This document shows positions 15,670 through 24,083 of a DNA stretch of 43,031 nt, piece after piece. Position numbers and translations under genes: made by a program. The number at the start of each line of letters is the position of its first letter. Position 1 is the first letter of the stretch. Location: assembly GCA_029552825.1 (NCBI GenBank), contig JAKPDL010000114.1, positions 1 through 43,031 on the forward strand, given 5' to 3'. The notes beneath the pieces were generated by a model, which had not been told where the DNA came from, searched no databases, and worked only from the letters and a program-made list of their open reading frames with translations. Source of the DNA: Bacteroidota bacterium. Its GTDB lineage: Bacteria > Bacteroidota > Bacteroidia > Bacteroidales > VadinHA17.

Positions 15670-18600
15670 ATGAAAAAAATAATTGCAGTGTTTATTATTC
15701 TTTACGGTGCTGTTTTCATGCTTTTGGCACAGCAGAAAACGGTAACCGGAAAAGTGCTTTCCTCTGAAGCCGGGCAACCTCTGGCTGGAGCAGAAGTGGA
15801 GGTAAAAGGTACCGGAGATGTATTGGTGACAGGTGAAGATGGTTCTTTTTCATTAAATGTTCAGGAGGGAGTGGTTCTGGTGTTCAGGTATGCAGGGATG
15901 AGAAGCCGGGAAATAACCGTTGGCACATCTGACATTATCAATGTAGTACTTGATAAAGATTATAACGGTCTTGAAAATAATATTGAAACCGGTTATGGAG
16001 TACTGAAGAAATTGGAGCTCACCGGCAGTATTTCGAGCATTGATGGATCAGTTCTGAGAAATATTCCTGTTTCTGCCGCAGATGTTGCTCTTCAGGGCAA
16101 GGCAGCAGGGTTGTTCGTCGAACAGGTAAACGGAAAAGTTGCTGCATTAACGAGAATAAGAATAAGGGGGATTTCATCTGTATATGCAACCAGCCAGCCA
16201 CTCTTTATAGTTGACGGCATTCCTGTCACCACAGAGAGTGTAAATTTATCAGGTGCGCCTGTCAATCCCTTTACCACTATCAATACTGAAGATATTGAGT
16301 CGGTTGAGATACTCAGAGACGCATCCTCAACGGCAATTTATGGGGCAAGAGGAGCAAATGGCGTTATAATTATAAAAACAAAAAGAGGTTACAGCGGAGA
16401 CACAAGAATTAATTTGACGTTACGTACAGGTTTCAATGAACCTTCGCGGCTGAGGGAGTTCATGAATGCGGAGGAGTATGTTACTTATATGAGGGAAGCA
16501 GCAAAGAATGGGGACCTTATGTATGACCGGTACTACGGGTATGAGCCGGGGACAATTACATTCTGCCGTGATGAGGTTGAAAACAGGCTGAAGACCTATT
16601 CGGGATGGGCAGCTGTTTTAAACAATACAGGGAGGTTTCTCAGGTCGGAGGTTAGTACCGACTGGCAGAGCCTTGCTTTCAGGAAAGGGAGAATCTGGTC
16701 GGCAGACCTTTCAGCACAGGGAGGAAACGATAAACTTCAGTACAGTGCAGGCAGCTCAGTTCTCATCAATGATGGTATTCTTGTATCAAACGGAATTGAA
16801 AAAATATCAGCGCGCCTGAGGATCGATAATAAAGTAAGCAGACGTATTGACCTTGGTTTTTCTTTAAGAATTAACAGGGCTGCCATTGACCAGGTATCGT
16901 CCGACAATTATTTATCTTCACCTTTGCAGCTTGTAGCTCAGGCACCGGTAACACCTCCACGCGACGCAGACGGTGAACTGAGCACCTTCCCGGTTACCTC
17001 ATACTACAATGCACTTCTTGATGCTGAATATGCATCGAAAAAAATTACCGAATACCGCTCACTTACAAGTGGATATATAAATTTTAATATTATTGAAGGA
17101 CTTACATGGAAAAATGAACTTGGCTTTGACCTCTATGGTAATAAGGAAAATGCACGTTATGGAGAAAAAACCATGGAAGGTATGGACAGGAGCGGCTATG
17201 GATTTGCTAATCACGGACAGAACCAGAATATAACCGGAAGGTCACTTCTTTTATTTAACAGAAAACTCAGCAATATCAGTTTAAACACTCTTCTGGGAAC
17301 GGAGTTTCAACATACTTCAGTTGAGACTATGTACACCGAAGGAGAGCGTTTTGCTTCTGATGCTCTCAAAACAATAGCAAGCGCCGGCATAATCTCAGGC
17401 GGGTCATCAACATTGTCGCGTTATGGCTTTCTCGCCGGGTTTTTAAGAGTAAATACTAACTATGACGGCAAGTATCTTCTTTCACTATCCGGCAGGATTG
17501 AAGGTTCTTCCCGTTTCGGAAGCAACAATAAGTATGGCTTTTTCCCGGGAATATCTGCCGGCTGGATTATGACCGGAGAAAATTTTATGCAGAGTGTGCC
17601 TTTCCTGAGTTTTTTGAAAATTAAGGCAGGATACGGATTGGCTGGAAATGCAGGTTTTGGAAATTACTGGCACCTTGGATTGTATGATTCAGGAAGTTAT
17701 GGTGATGTGCCAGGCCTGATCCCCGGCCAGATGGCCAACCCTGACCTTAAGTGGGAGTCCCTGAGTGAGATTAATACAGGTGTCGAATTTGGATTCCTTA
17801 AAGACCGGATTTCGGGCGAAATTGATATATACCAGCGTAAAGCAACCAATATTCTCCTTGGGGAAGAAGTGCCTTCAACAACGGGTTACCTGACCCGGAT
17901 TCAGAATTCTGGAGCAATTCAAAACAAAGGCCTTGAATTTGTTTTAAACACGGTTAATATCACAGGATTGTTTGAATGGAAAACCAGCCTGAATTTTTCG
18001 CTTAACAAGAATAAGGTATTAAGTCTGGGCAAACAAAATATTCTTGATTTCGGTGGTGAAAGTTATATGAATGTTGCCATGACCGGTTATCCCATTGGGT
18101 CTTTCTATGGTGCTGAATATGCAGGTGTTGACTACAATAATGGCGATGCCCTGTGGTATATCAACGAAAAGGATGCAAACGGGAACATTATAAACCCGGA
18201 TAAAACTACCAGTAATTTTAATAGTGCGAATTTTATTATTCTCGGCAATCCCAATCCTGATTTCATGGGGGCTATTACTAATACCTTGTGTTACAAAGGG
18301 TTAGAATTGATTTTCACTTTTCAGGGAGTTGCAGGCAACAAAATACATCTTGCCGGCGACAGGTGGATGGCTTCAAACGGTGTCTGGTTCGACAATCAGC
18401 TTAAGTCGCAGTTACGCAGCTGGAAGTCGAAGGGCGATATTACCGATGTGCCTCAGGCAAGGCTGCTCTGGGATAATGGCAATCAGAGCCGTAGCAGCAG
18501 GTATCTGTCGGATGGTTCATACCTGAAACTGCGGGAGGTCTCTTTAAGCTATGACGTACCCTCAGTAATAACTAATAAATTGAATATTAGAAAAATGCAG

Positions 18601-18762
18601 TTATTTATTCAGGGGAGGAACCTTTTCACCTTTAGCCTCTACGAAGGGTGGGATCCGGAAGTTTCTGCAGATTTTATGGTAAACAACATTTTTTCGGGAT
18701 TTGATTTTTATTCGGCACCTCAGCCGCGAACCATAGTTTTTGGAATAACACTTGGATTCTGA
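15670..18762 (+). CDS. SusC/RagA-type TonB-dependent outer-membrane transporter
   Basis: This is the outer-membrane barrel of a SusCD glycan or oligopeptide importer. The start at 15670 (MKKIIAVFIILYG, signal peptide ending at LLAQ) is preferred over the in-frame ATG at 15646, giving about 1030 residues. It has an N-terminal carboxypeptidase-D-like regulatory domain (KTVTGKVLSSEAGQPLAGAEV). The ETGYGVLKK segment, the plug (LQGKAAGLFVEQVNG, IRIRGISSVYATSQPLFIVDGIPV) and the SusC signature ILRDASSTAIYGARGANGVIIIKTKRG come next, then the 22-strand barrel ending in aromatic TLGF. susD starts 18 bp after the stop. No glycoside hydrolase, sulfatase, peptidase or regulator is adjacent, so the ligand cannot be predicted. 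A TAACTTTG box lies at 15551-15558. Confidence 0.95.
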   Translation: MKKIIAVFIILYGAVFMLLAQQKTVTGKVLSSEAGQPLAGAEVEVKGTGDVLVTGEDGSFSLNVQEGVVLVFRYAGMRSREITVGTSDIINVVLDKDYNGLENNIETGYGVLKKLELTGSISSIDGSVLRNIPVSAADVALQGKAAGLFVEQVNGKVAALTRIRIRGISSVYATSQPLFIVDGIPVTTESVNLSGAPVNPFTTINTEDIESVEILRDASSTAIYGARGANGVIIIKTKRGYSGDTRINLTLRTGFNEPSRLREFMNAEEYVTYMREAAKNGDLMYDRYYGYEPGTITFCRDEVENRLKTYSGWAAVLNNTGRFLRSEVSTDWQSLAFRKGRIWSADLSAQGGNDKLQYSAGSSVLINDGILVSNGIEKISARLRIDNKVSRRIDLGFSLRINRAAIDQVSSDNYLSSPLQLVAQAPVTPPRDADGELSTFPVTSYYNALLDAEYASKKITEYRSLTSGYINFNIIEGLTWKNELGFDLYGNKENARYGEKTMEGMDRSGYGFANHGQNQNITGRSLLLFNRKLSNISLNTLLGTEFQHTSVETMYTEGERFASDALKTIASAGIISGGSSTLSRYGFLAGFLRVNTNYDGKYLLSLSGRIEGSSRFGSNNKYGFFPGISAGWIMTGENFMQSVPFLSFLKIKAGYGLAGNAGFGNYWHLGLYDSGSYGDVPGLIPGQMANPDLKWESLSEINTGVEFGFLKDRISGEIDIYQRKATNILLGEEVPSTTGYLTRIQNSGAIQNKGLEFVLNTVNITGLFEWKTSLNFSLNKNKVLSLGKQNILDFGGESYMNVAMTGYPIGSFYGAEYAGVDYNNGDALWYINEKDANGNIINPDKTTSNFNSANFIILGNPNPDFMGAITNTLCYKGLELIFTFQGVAGNKIHLAGDRWMASNGVWFDNQLKSQLRSWKSKGDITDVPQARLLWDNGNQSRSSRYLSDGSYLKLREVSLSYDVPSVITNKLNIRKMQLFIQGRNLFTFSLYEGWDPEVSADFMVNNIFSGFDFYSAPQPRTIVFGITLGF

Positions 18763-18767
18763 ATGTT

Positions 18768-18775
18768 AAAGGAGG
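18768..18775 (+). promoter_or_regulatory. Strong ribosome binding site of susD
   Basis: AAAGGAGG, 5 nt before ATG 18781. Such a full Shine-Dalgarno is rare among the genes here and fixes the susD start. Confidence 0.75.
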
Positions 18776-18780
18776 AATTT

Positions 18781-20136
18781 ATGAATAGAAGTATTATTCT
18801 GACAACAGTTTTACCGCTTTTTATGCTGTTAACAGGTTGTGACTGGCTGCTTGAACCTGAACCATCGCAGAGTGTCAGTGAGCAAGTTGCTCTATCGACT
18901 GATGCAAATGTAAAAAGCATTCTTAATGGAGCTTATTCACTTTTTAATGAGCCCGGTATATACGGGGGCAATATTCTCAGGAATGCCGAACTTCTTGCAG
19001 GTAACGGTGAATTATTATGGGTAAATGAAGAGACCTATTATGAACCTTTCGAATTTTTTACAAAAACAATTTCAGCAGATAATAGTGAGGTTTTTACACA
19101 ATGGCGTGAAAGTTACAGGGTAATCAATACTGTTAACAATGTTCTCAGTGCCCTCGATGTGGTGAAAAAGGCTGATCGTGGCTGGGTAGAAGGAGAAGCT
19201 CTTTTTCTTAGAGCTTTGATCTATTTTGACCTTGTGAGGTTTTTTGCCCTGCCCTATGAACCAGGTGCTTTAAATAACCAGTATGGGGTACCGCTCATCC
19301 TGAAACCGATACGTGAAATCAGTGATGAGGTTTACACCGGACGCAATACGGTTGAGGAGGTATATAACCAGATAATTAAAGACCTGGTGGCAGCAGCTGA
19401 CAGACTGCCCGATGATAACTGGATATTTGCCACACGTGGAGCAGCCAATGCACTTCTTGCACGAGTTTATCTTCAGAAAGGTGATTACGACAATGCAAGG
19501 AAGGCTGCCGATGCTGTCATTTCATCGGGAAAATACAACCTTCTGCCTGTTTATGCCAGCATATTCAACCAGTATGAACCAACAAAGGAAGATATTTTTG
19601 TGGCAAAAATCTCATATCCCACAGAGTACAATGCAATGACAGTTTCTTTCTCCACATCTTCGTTTGGAGGTAACGGTTTTATTGAAATTCTTGACGGACA
19701 TCTTAATATTTACCCTAAAGAGGATAAAAGAGCCGAGTTGTTTTATACCGGGGACGGGGCCTTAAGATGCGGGAAGTGGAACAATTTGTATGGTTGTGTA
19801 AATCTCATCCGTCTGGCCGAGATGTTTCTGATAAGGGCGGAATGCAATCTGAGGCTGGGACCTCCGTATGTTGGTGCAGGTCCGGTTGATGATTATAATG
19901 CAGTGCACACCAGGGCAGGTTTGCCCGCTGCTGGTTCGGTGAGTCTGGATGAGCTAATTCTTGAGCGAAGGCGTGAACTGGCTTTTGAAGGGCATAGAAT
20001 TCATGATATCAAAAGGCTGAAACAGAATATAGGGCCATGGAATTATAAAAATCCAAAACTGGTTTTTCCGATTCCGGCGAGGGAGATTCTTAACAATCCC
20101 GCCCTTCAGTCGCAGCAGAATGAAGGATACAGGTGA
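18781..20136 (+). CDS. SusD/RagB-type surface lipoprotein
   Basis: This is the substrate-capturing lid of the SusC transporter, anchored on the cell surface. The start at 18781 is supported by an unusually good ribosome binding site (AAAGGAGG, 18768-18775) and a signal peptide with lipobox LLTGC (C20). The 18763 ATG would include that site in the coding region. The 451-residue protein has the TPR-like SusD core: WRESYRVINTVNNVLSALD, GEALFLRALIYFDLVRFF, and RLAEMFLIRAECNLRLG. The usual C-terminus (ELILERRRELAFEGHRIHDIKR and LVFPIPAREILNNPAL) is intact. It is somewhat shorter than many SusD proteins, with a small variable lobe; this may indicate a small ligand, which is speculation. Confidence 0.94.
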   Translation: MNRSIILTTVLPLFMLLTGCDWLLEPEPSQSVSEQVALSTDANVKSILNGAYSLFNEPGIYGGNILRNAELLAGNGELLWVNEETYYEPFEFFTKTISADNSEVFTQWRESYRVINTVNNVLSALDVVKKADRGWVEGEALFLRALIYFDLVRFFALPYEPGALNNQYGVPLILKPIREISDEVYTGRNTVEEVYNQIIKDLVAAADRLPDDNWIFATRGAANALLARVYLQKGDYDNARKAADAVISSGKYNLLPVYASIFNQYEPTKEDIFVAKISYPTEYNAMTVSFSTSSFGGNGFIEILDGHLNIYPKEDKRAELFYTGDGALRCGKWNNLYGCVNLIRLAEMFLIRAECNLRLGPPYVGAGPVDDYNAVHTRAGLPAAGSVSLDELILERRRELAFEGHRIHDIKRLKQNIGPWNYKNPKLVFPIPAREILNNPALQSQQNEGYR

Positions 20137-20191
20137 TTTTGCCGGCGTATAAAAGAAATAAATTTGTTGACAGCACGGTTTTCGATAATTT

Positions 20192-20225
20192 TTTGAAAAT
20201 AATTTGTAATAAATATTTATCTTTG
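20192..20225 (+). promoter_or_regulatory. rpsP promoter (Bacteroidota sigma-70 type)
   Basis: TTTG at 20192-20195 and TATCTTTG at 20218-20225 form a textbook Bacteroidota -33/-7 pair (TTTG, 22 bp, TAnnTTTG). The transcription start is expected near 20232, giving a leader of about 40 nt before rpsP. A second TAAATTTG lies upstream at 20159-20166 and could be a second start. Confidence 0.75.
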
Positions 20226-20270
20226 CAGCCACAATTTTAAAAAGTAGGTTAAATAACTAAGCGTATTTGA

Positions 20271-20822
20271 ATGGCAGTTAGAATCAGATTAGCTAGGAAG
20301 GGCCGCAAGAAGCTGGCCTATTACCACATAGTGGTAGCAGATAGCAGGTCGCCACGGGATGGCAGATTTATTGAAAAACTCGGAATTTATGATCCGCGTA
20401 CTGATCCGGCCACTGTTGAGCTTGATTTCGACAAGGCACTGGATTGGCTGCAGAAAGGCGCTCAACCTACGGAGACTTGCAGATCAATTTTATCTCATAA
20501 AGGTGTTCTTCTTAAGAAACACCTGCTTGAGGGCGTGAAGAAAGGTGCATTTGACGAAGCTGAAGCTGAAAGGCGTTTCAATGAATGGCTGAAGCAGAAA
20601 GAGGCAAAGATTCAGGAGAAGATTCAGAAACTTGAAAAAGCAGCAGATGAGGAGCTGAGGAAACGCATCGAAGAAGAAAAGAAGATAAATGAAAAGAGGG
20701 CTGCAGAACTGGCAAAGAAAAATGCCGAGAAAAATGCAGAAATGGCAGCCAGTGCTGCTGAAGCTGAAGCATCAGCTGAAGAGTCATCCGCCTCTGATAC
20801 TGAAACTTCTTCGGAACAGTAG
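20271..20822 (+). CDS. rpsP: 30S ribosomal protein S16 with long charged C-terminal extension
   Basis: The first 80-90 residues are canonical S16 ([36 protein letters not shown], a [18 protein letters not shown] element), which binds 16S rRNA during 30S assembly. At 183 residues the protein is about twice the length of E. coli S16 (82). The extra part is a Lys/Glu-rich helical stretch (about 105-160) followed by an Ala/Glu/Ser tail that ends acidic. Extended S16 proteins are known in Bacteroidota, so this is probably lineage-typical. rimM follows after 44 bp. A near-ideal promoter lies at 20192-20225. Confidence 0.97.
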   Translation: MAVRIRLARKGRKKLAYYHIVVADSRSPRDGRFIEKLGIYDPRTDPATVELDFDKALDWLQKGAQPTETCRSILSHKGVLLKKHLLEGVKKGAFDEAEAERRFNEWLKQKEAKIQEKIQKLEKAADEELRKRIEEEKKINEKRAAELAKKNAEKNAEMAASAAEAEASAEESSASDTETSSEQ

Positions 20823-20866
20823 AAAAAACCCCGGTAATCTCCGGGAAGTCTTATATTATATCCCGG

Positions 20867-21388
20867 ATGGAGGAATATATCCTGCTTGGGAAAATTGTTA
20901 AACTTCACGGTATCAGTGGTGAAGTTGCGGTAAGCACTGATAAACCCTTATCAAAAGCATTTAGTAAACCGGACTTTGTTTTCCTTGAAATAGAAGGGAA
21001 AAAGGTCCCTTTTTGTGTTGAAACGTGCGAACTGCAGAATAATAAAACCCTTTTCCTGAAATTTGAAGGATACGGAAGCGCAGGAAAAGTTAAGGAATTT
21101 ACCGGATGCAATGTTTATGTTAAAGTCACCGGGTTGCGGAAAGAGAAAAAAGTGTTTGATTGGGATGAGCTTCTGAATTACAGAATAATATCTGAAGGTT
21201 CCGGAATATCCGGGAATATAATTGAAGTCATAGATAATCCTGGAAATTTGCTGCTGAAGGTAAAGGATGAAAATAGCGGATCAGAATTATTTATTCCTTT
21301 TCATGAGGATCTGATTGTCGCGATAAATAAAAAACAGAAGATCATCTACATGAATTTACCTGAAGGGCTGTCGGATATTAATAAATAA
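20867..21388 (+). CDS. rimM: Ribosome maturation factor RimM
   Basis: RimM helps assemble the 30S head domain and binds S19. The 173-residue protein has the N-terminal RimM beta-barrel (YILLGKIVKLHGISGEVAVSTD at the start, where GxIxxxHGxxGEV is the family motif) and a C-terminal PRC-barrel (about 95-170, with the LLLKVKDENSGSELFIPFHEDLI segment). The pairing with rpsP is the ancestral arrangement. trmD and rplS, which often follow, are absent; instead the convergent tsaC ends 18 bp away. Confidence 0.94.
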   Translation: MEEYILLGKIVKLHGISGEVAVSTDKPLSKAFSKPDFVFLEIEGKKVPFCVETCELQNNKTLFLKFEGYGSAGKVKEFTGCNVYVKVTGLRKEKKVFDWDELLNYRIISEGSGISGNIIEVIDNPGNLLLKVKDENSGSELFIPFHEDLIVAINKKQKIIYMNLPEGLSDINK

Positions 21389-21406
21389 CCGGGTACTCGA
21401 AAGGTT

Positions 21407-21970
21407 TTATCTTCTCAGAATTTTTATTTCCCCGTTCATCTCGACTCTAATTACTGGAGATGGCTTTGCTTTTCGTTTTTCTTCCCTTCTGATTGTAACT
21501 GTATAATCAGCAGCCTTTATTATTTCCTCAGGTATTTCACTGAAGTTCCCGGGTGCAGGTTCGCCGCTTCTGTTTGCAGATGTGGAAACCAATGGTTTGC
21601 CCAGTTTTTCTATCAGAGCCGAACAGAATTTGTCTTTTGTGATTCTTATTCCAACGCTTCCATCTTCGGCTGAAACACCCGGAGCAAGGTTACGGCTGCG
21701 GGGATATACTATGGTAATTGGTTTGTCGGCTATCTTTGTTATTTCTTCTGCCATCGGTGGTATTTCCTGAACATATTCTTCCAGCATCTCATGGCTATTG
21801 ACAAGAATAATCAGGCTTTTGCTGTCGCGTCTCTGTTTTATAGCGAATATTTTTTCAACTGCTTCAGCACATGTTGCATCGCATCCCAGGCCCCATACAG
21901 TATCGGTAGGGTAAAGAATTACACCTCCCTTCCTGAGAACATCAAGTGAAATATCAAGATCCTTTTTCAT
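21407..21970 (-). CDS. tsaC: L-threonylcarbamoyladenylate synthase (TsaC/YrdC family)
   Basis: This enzyme makes threonylcarbamoyl-AMP from threonine, bicarbonate and ATP, the first step of the t6A37 tRNA modification. The 187-residue length is the short form without the Sua5 C-terminal domain. Motifs are GGVILYPTDTVWGLGCDA near the N-terminus, IFAIKQRRDSKSLIILV (the KxR element), the IVYPRSRNLAPG loop, SVGIRI and LVSTSANRSGEP. The start overlaps the end of the upstream glycosyltransferase gene by 17 bp, so the two are probably translationally coupled, although their functions are unrelated. Confidence 0.94.
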   Translation of the reverse strand: MKKDLDISLDVLRKGGVILYPTDTVWGLGCDATCAEAVEKIFAIKQRRDSKSLIILVNSHEMLEEYVQEIPPMAEEITKIADKPITIVYPRSRNLAPGVSAEDGSVGIRITKDKFCSALIEKLGKPLVSTSANRSGEPAPGNFSEIPEEIIKAADYTVTIRREEKRKAKPSPVIRVEMNGEIKILRR

Positions 21971-22748
21971 TGTTTTTCCTGCTGTCCGATTGCTTTTTTA
22001 AAAGCCATAACCTTCTTAGCTTGGCATATTTAAGAAAACTGCCAAATGCAGTTATCATACAGTAAGTATATCCGTAGTAACCATCTAGGAAACCTCTGCT
22101 CAGAATAAAGGATCTGAAAAAGTTCCAGGCAAAGTGAAAATGCGCAGTAAAACAGCCTGCTTTCCTGCCTGCTTTGAAATACTCTTCTGCTGCAATGGTC
22201 GAGAACCGGTTAAGTTTATCGGTATGTTCCTCAAACGATTTATAGTTCCAGTGAAGCAGATCTCCCTTTATCCATGACGCTTTGCAGCCTTTGTTCAGTT
22301 GGAAACTGTCATGTGGATTTGGTCCGACCCATTTCCCTCTTGCAGTGTTAAAGAGACGAAGATGGCGGTCGGGGTAAAGCCTTGAATGCGACATCCATTT
22401 ACCGCAGTAATTATTACGGCGGTTAAAATAGTACCCATCGTACCTGAAATCTTCCTTAACTTTTAAGATAGAACTTTTTAACTCTTCACTGAGCGCTTCA
22501 TCGGCATCGAGCGACAGAACCACAGGATAGGTTGCAAGGGATGTGGCAAAATTCTTCTGTTCGGCATATCCTTCGAAAGGATGCTGCACAAGTTTTACGT
22601 TCAACGACCTGCAAATATCAGGCGTTGAGTCGGTTGAATAAGAGTCGACTACAATTATTTCGTCAGCGACCTCTTTAAGAGATTCAATGCACCTGCCAAT
22701 AAATTCTTCCTCATTAAAAGCAATAACAACTGCCGATATTTTAACCAT
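21954..22748 (-). CDS. Glycosyltransferase family 2 (WaaE/KdtX-like)
   Basis: A 264-residue GT-A fold enzyme of the cytoplasmic membrane face. It starts with ISAVVIAFNEEEFIGRCIESL, has IIVVDSYSTDSTPDIC, the nucleotide-sugar/metal DxD-type motif LSLDADEAL and the family-typical RLYPDRHLRLFN. The arrangement resembles WaaE/KdtX-like lipopolysaccharide-core glucosyltransferases common in Bacteroidota. The C-terminal 60 residues are aromatic and basic (SFILSRGFLDGYYGY) and may be membrane-associated. Donor and acceptor sugars cannot be inferred, and no other cell-envelope sugar gene lies near it. Confidence 0.88.
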   Translation of the reverse strand: MVKISAVVIAFNEEEFIGRCIESLKEVADEIIVVDSYSTDSTPDICRSLNVKLVQHPFEGYAEQKNFATSLATYPVVLSLDADEALSEELKSSILKVKEDFRYDGYYFNRRNNYCGKWMSHSRLYPDRHLRLFNTARGKWVGPNPHDSFQLNKGCKASWIKGDLLHWNYKSFEEHTDKLNRFSTIAAEEYFKAGRKAGCFTAHFHFAWNFFRSFILSRGFLDGYYGYTYCMITAFGSFLKYAKLRRLWLLKKQSDSRKNNEKGS

Positions 22749-22815
22749 AGTAGGTTTTTTGAAAAAACTGTATGACTATAAATTTTGTTGTGTAAGTAAT
22801 TTAAATTTTTACGGT

Positions 22816-23799
22816 TTACAGAAGCTTTTCTCTCAGTTTTTCATCAGGTTCCGGTGACAGGTAGGCAAAAGGAATATCAAATACTGTGAGGGCTCCGGTT
22901 TTTCCTTCTTTTGCCATGCGGAAAATTGCCCTTGCATAGGCAACCAGAACACTTGCAGTGAATTCTGGATTACTTTCAAGATTTAAAGTAAATTCAATTC
23001 TGTGTTTTAATCCTGTTGCGCTTTTACCACTTCGGATAACTGTTCCACCGTGGGGCATTCCGGTATGATTTTTTTTGAATTCTTCTTCGGATATAAAATT
23101 AACAGTCGTTTTATATTCTTTAAAATAATGAGGCATGTTTATGATAGTTTCTTCAATTTTTTTAAGGTCGGCACCTTTTTCTGGCACAATGTAACATATC
23201 CTGAGGTGCATGTCGGATGATTTAAGTTCGGGTTCTTCTCCATTTCTGATCTTTTCAACCACATCCTGTACAGGGACAGTGTACTGGATTCCGTATTTTA
23301 CACCGGGCACTCTTCTTATTGCATCGGAATGGCCCTGGCTTACACCTTTACCCCAGAAAGTATAATCTTTGCCTTCTGGCAGAACGCAATGACCCAGTAA
23401 ACGTGCCAGTGAGAATAGTCCGGGATCCCAGCCGCATGAAATAAGAGAGAGTGTGTGGTTTTTTCTGGCGCATTCGTCAATCTTTCTGAAATATTCCGGA
23501 ATCTTTGCATGGGTGTCAAAGCTGTCGACAGTATTGAAAAATTCAGCAGCAGCAGCACCATGTTCGGGCAGGTCGGTTGCTGATCCCCAGCAAAGTATCA
23601 TAACGTCAATTTTATCCTTAAAGTTTTTCATATCCGATATTTGAAATGCCGGCAAACTACAATGCAATTCATCAGGTGGACGTCTTGTGAAAACACCAAT
23701 CAACTCCATGTCGGGATTCTGTTTGACAGCATACTCGACTCCCCTCCCGAGATTCCCGTAACCTGCTATACCTATTCTAATTTTTCTTTCCGGTTTCAT
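22816..23799 (-). CDS. ddh: meso-Diaminopimelate D-dehydrogenase
   Basis: Ddh reductively aminates tetrahydrodipicolinate to meso-diaminopimelate with NADPH in one step, bypassing the acylated intermediates of lysine and peptidoglycan precursor synthesis. The 327-residue protein has the Rossmann motif GIAGYGNLGRG near the N-terminus and FTRRPPDEL (the NADPH 2'-phosphate-binding arginines). The family segments DSFDTHAKIPEY, ISCGWDPGLFSLARLL, GVSQGHSDAIRRVPGV, and the C-terminal MPHGGTVIRSG and NPEFTASVLVAYARA are also present. It is monocistronic as far as can be seen, 67 bp from the glycosyltransferase gene on the same strand. Confidence 0.95.
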   Translation of the reverse strand: MKPERKIRIGIAGYGNLGRGVEYAVKQNPDMELIGVFTRRPPDELHCSLPAFQISDMKNFKDKIDVMILCWGSATDLPEHGAAAAEFFNTVDSFDTHAKIPEYFRKIDECARKNHTLSLISCGWDPGLFSLARLLGHCVLPEGKDYTFWGKGVSQGHSDAIRRVPGVKYGIQYTVPVQDVVEKIRNGEEPELKSSDMHLRICYIVPEKGADLKKIEETIINMPHYFKEYKTTVNFISEEEFKKNHTGMPHGGTVIRSGKSATGLKHRIEFTLNLESNPEFTASVLVAYARAIFRMAKEGKTGALTVFDIPFAYLSPEPDEKLREKLL

Positions 23800-24015
23800 T
23801 GTTTTAAATTCTTTTATTTATCGGGGGACGAATGTATAACAAAATTTTCAATAGTTATTTAACAGTTATTCAATCGAAAATATTAAAGTTAATTTTGACG
23901 GCAGTATTAATTACCTTTTTCAAAAAAGAGTTATGCAAAAAGTTTGATTCTATTGCAGAAAAAAGAGCTTAACAGTTAATTTTTTCTAAAATTCTTGCAA
24001 AACAAAAAAACTGAT

Positions 24016-24023
24016 TAGTTTTG
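24016..24023 (+). promoter_or_regulatory. Promoter -7 box of hppA
   Basis: Exact TAGTTTTG with CTTG (23994-23997) 18 bp upstream as -33. Predicted leader about 54 nt. It lies in a 284-bp AT-rich gap (23800-24083) between divergent ddh and hppA that holds nothing else I can identify. Confidence 0.5.
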
Positions 24024-24083
24024 CAGCAATTATTTTTAAGAATTTGTTAGAATAACCTTTAATAAAAACTAAAATCAAAACTT

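Noticed and set aside
20830-20845. Hairpin CCCGG-TAATCT-CCGGG between rpsP and rimM as a terminator
   Set aside because: The stem is only 5 bp, no T-tract follows, and rimM is only 21 bp further; more likely neutral or a processing element.
21954-21970. 17-bp overlap of the glycosyltransferase and tsaC genes as a sign of a frameshift
   Set aside because: Both proteins have complete, family-typical ends and starts; overlaps of this size are common.
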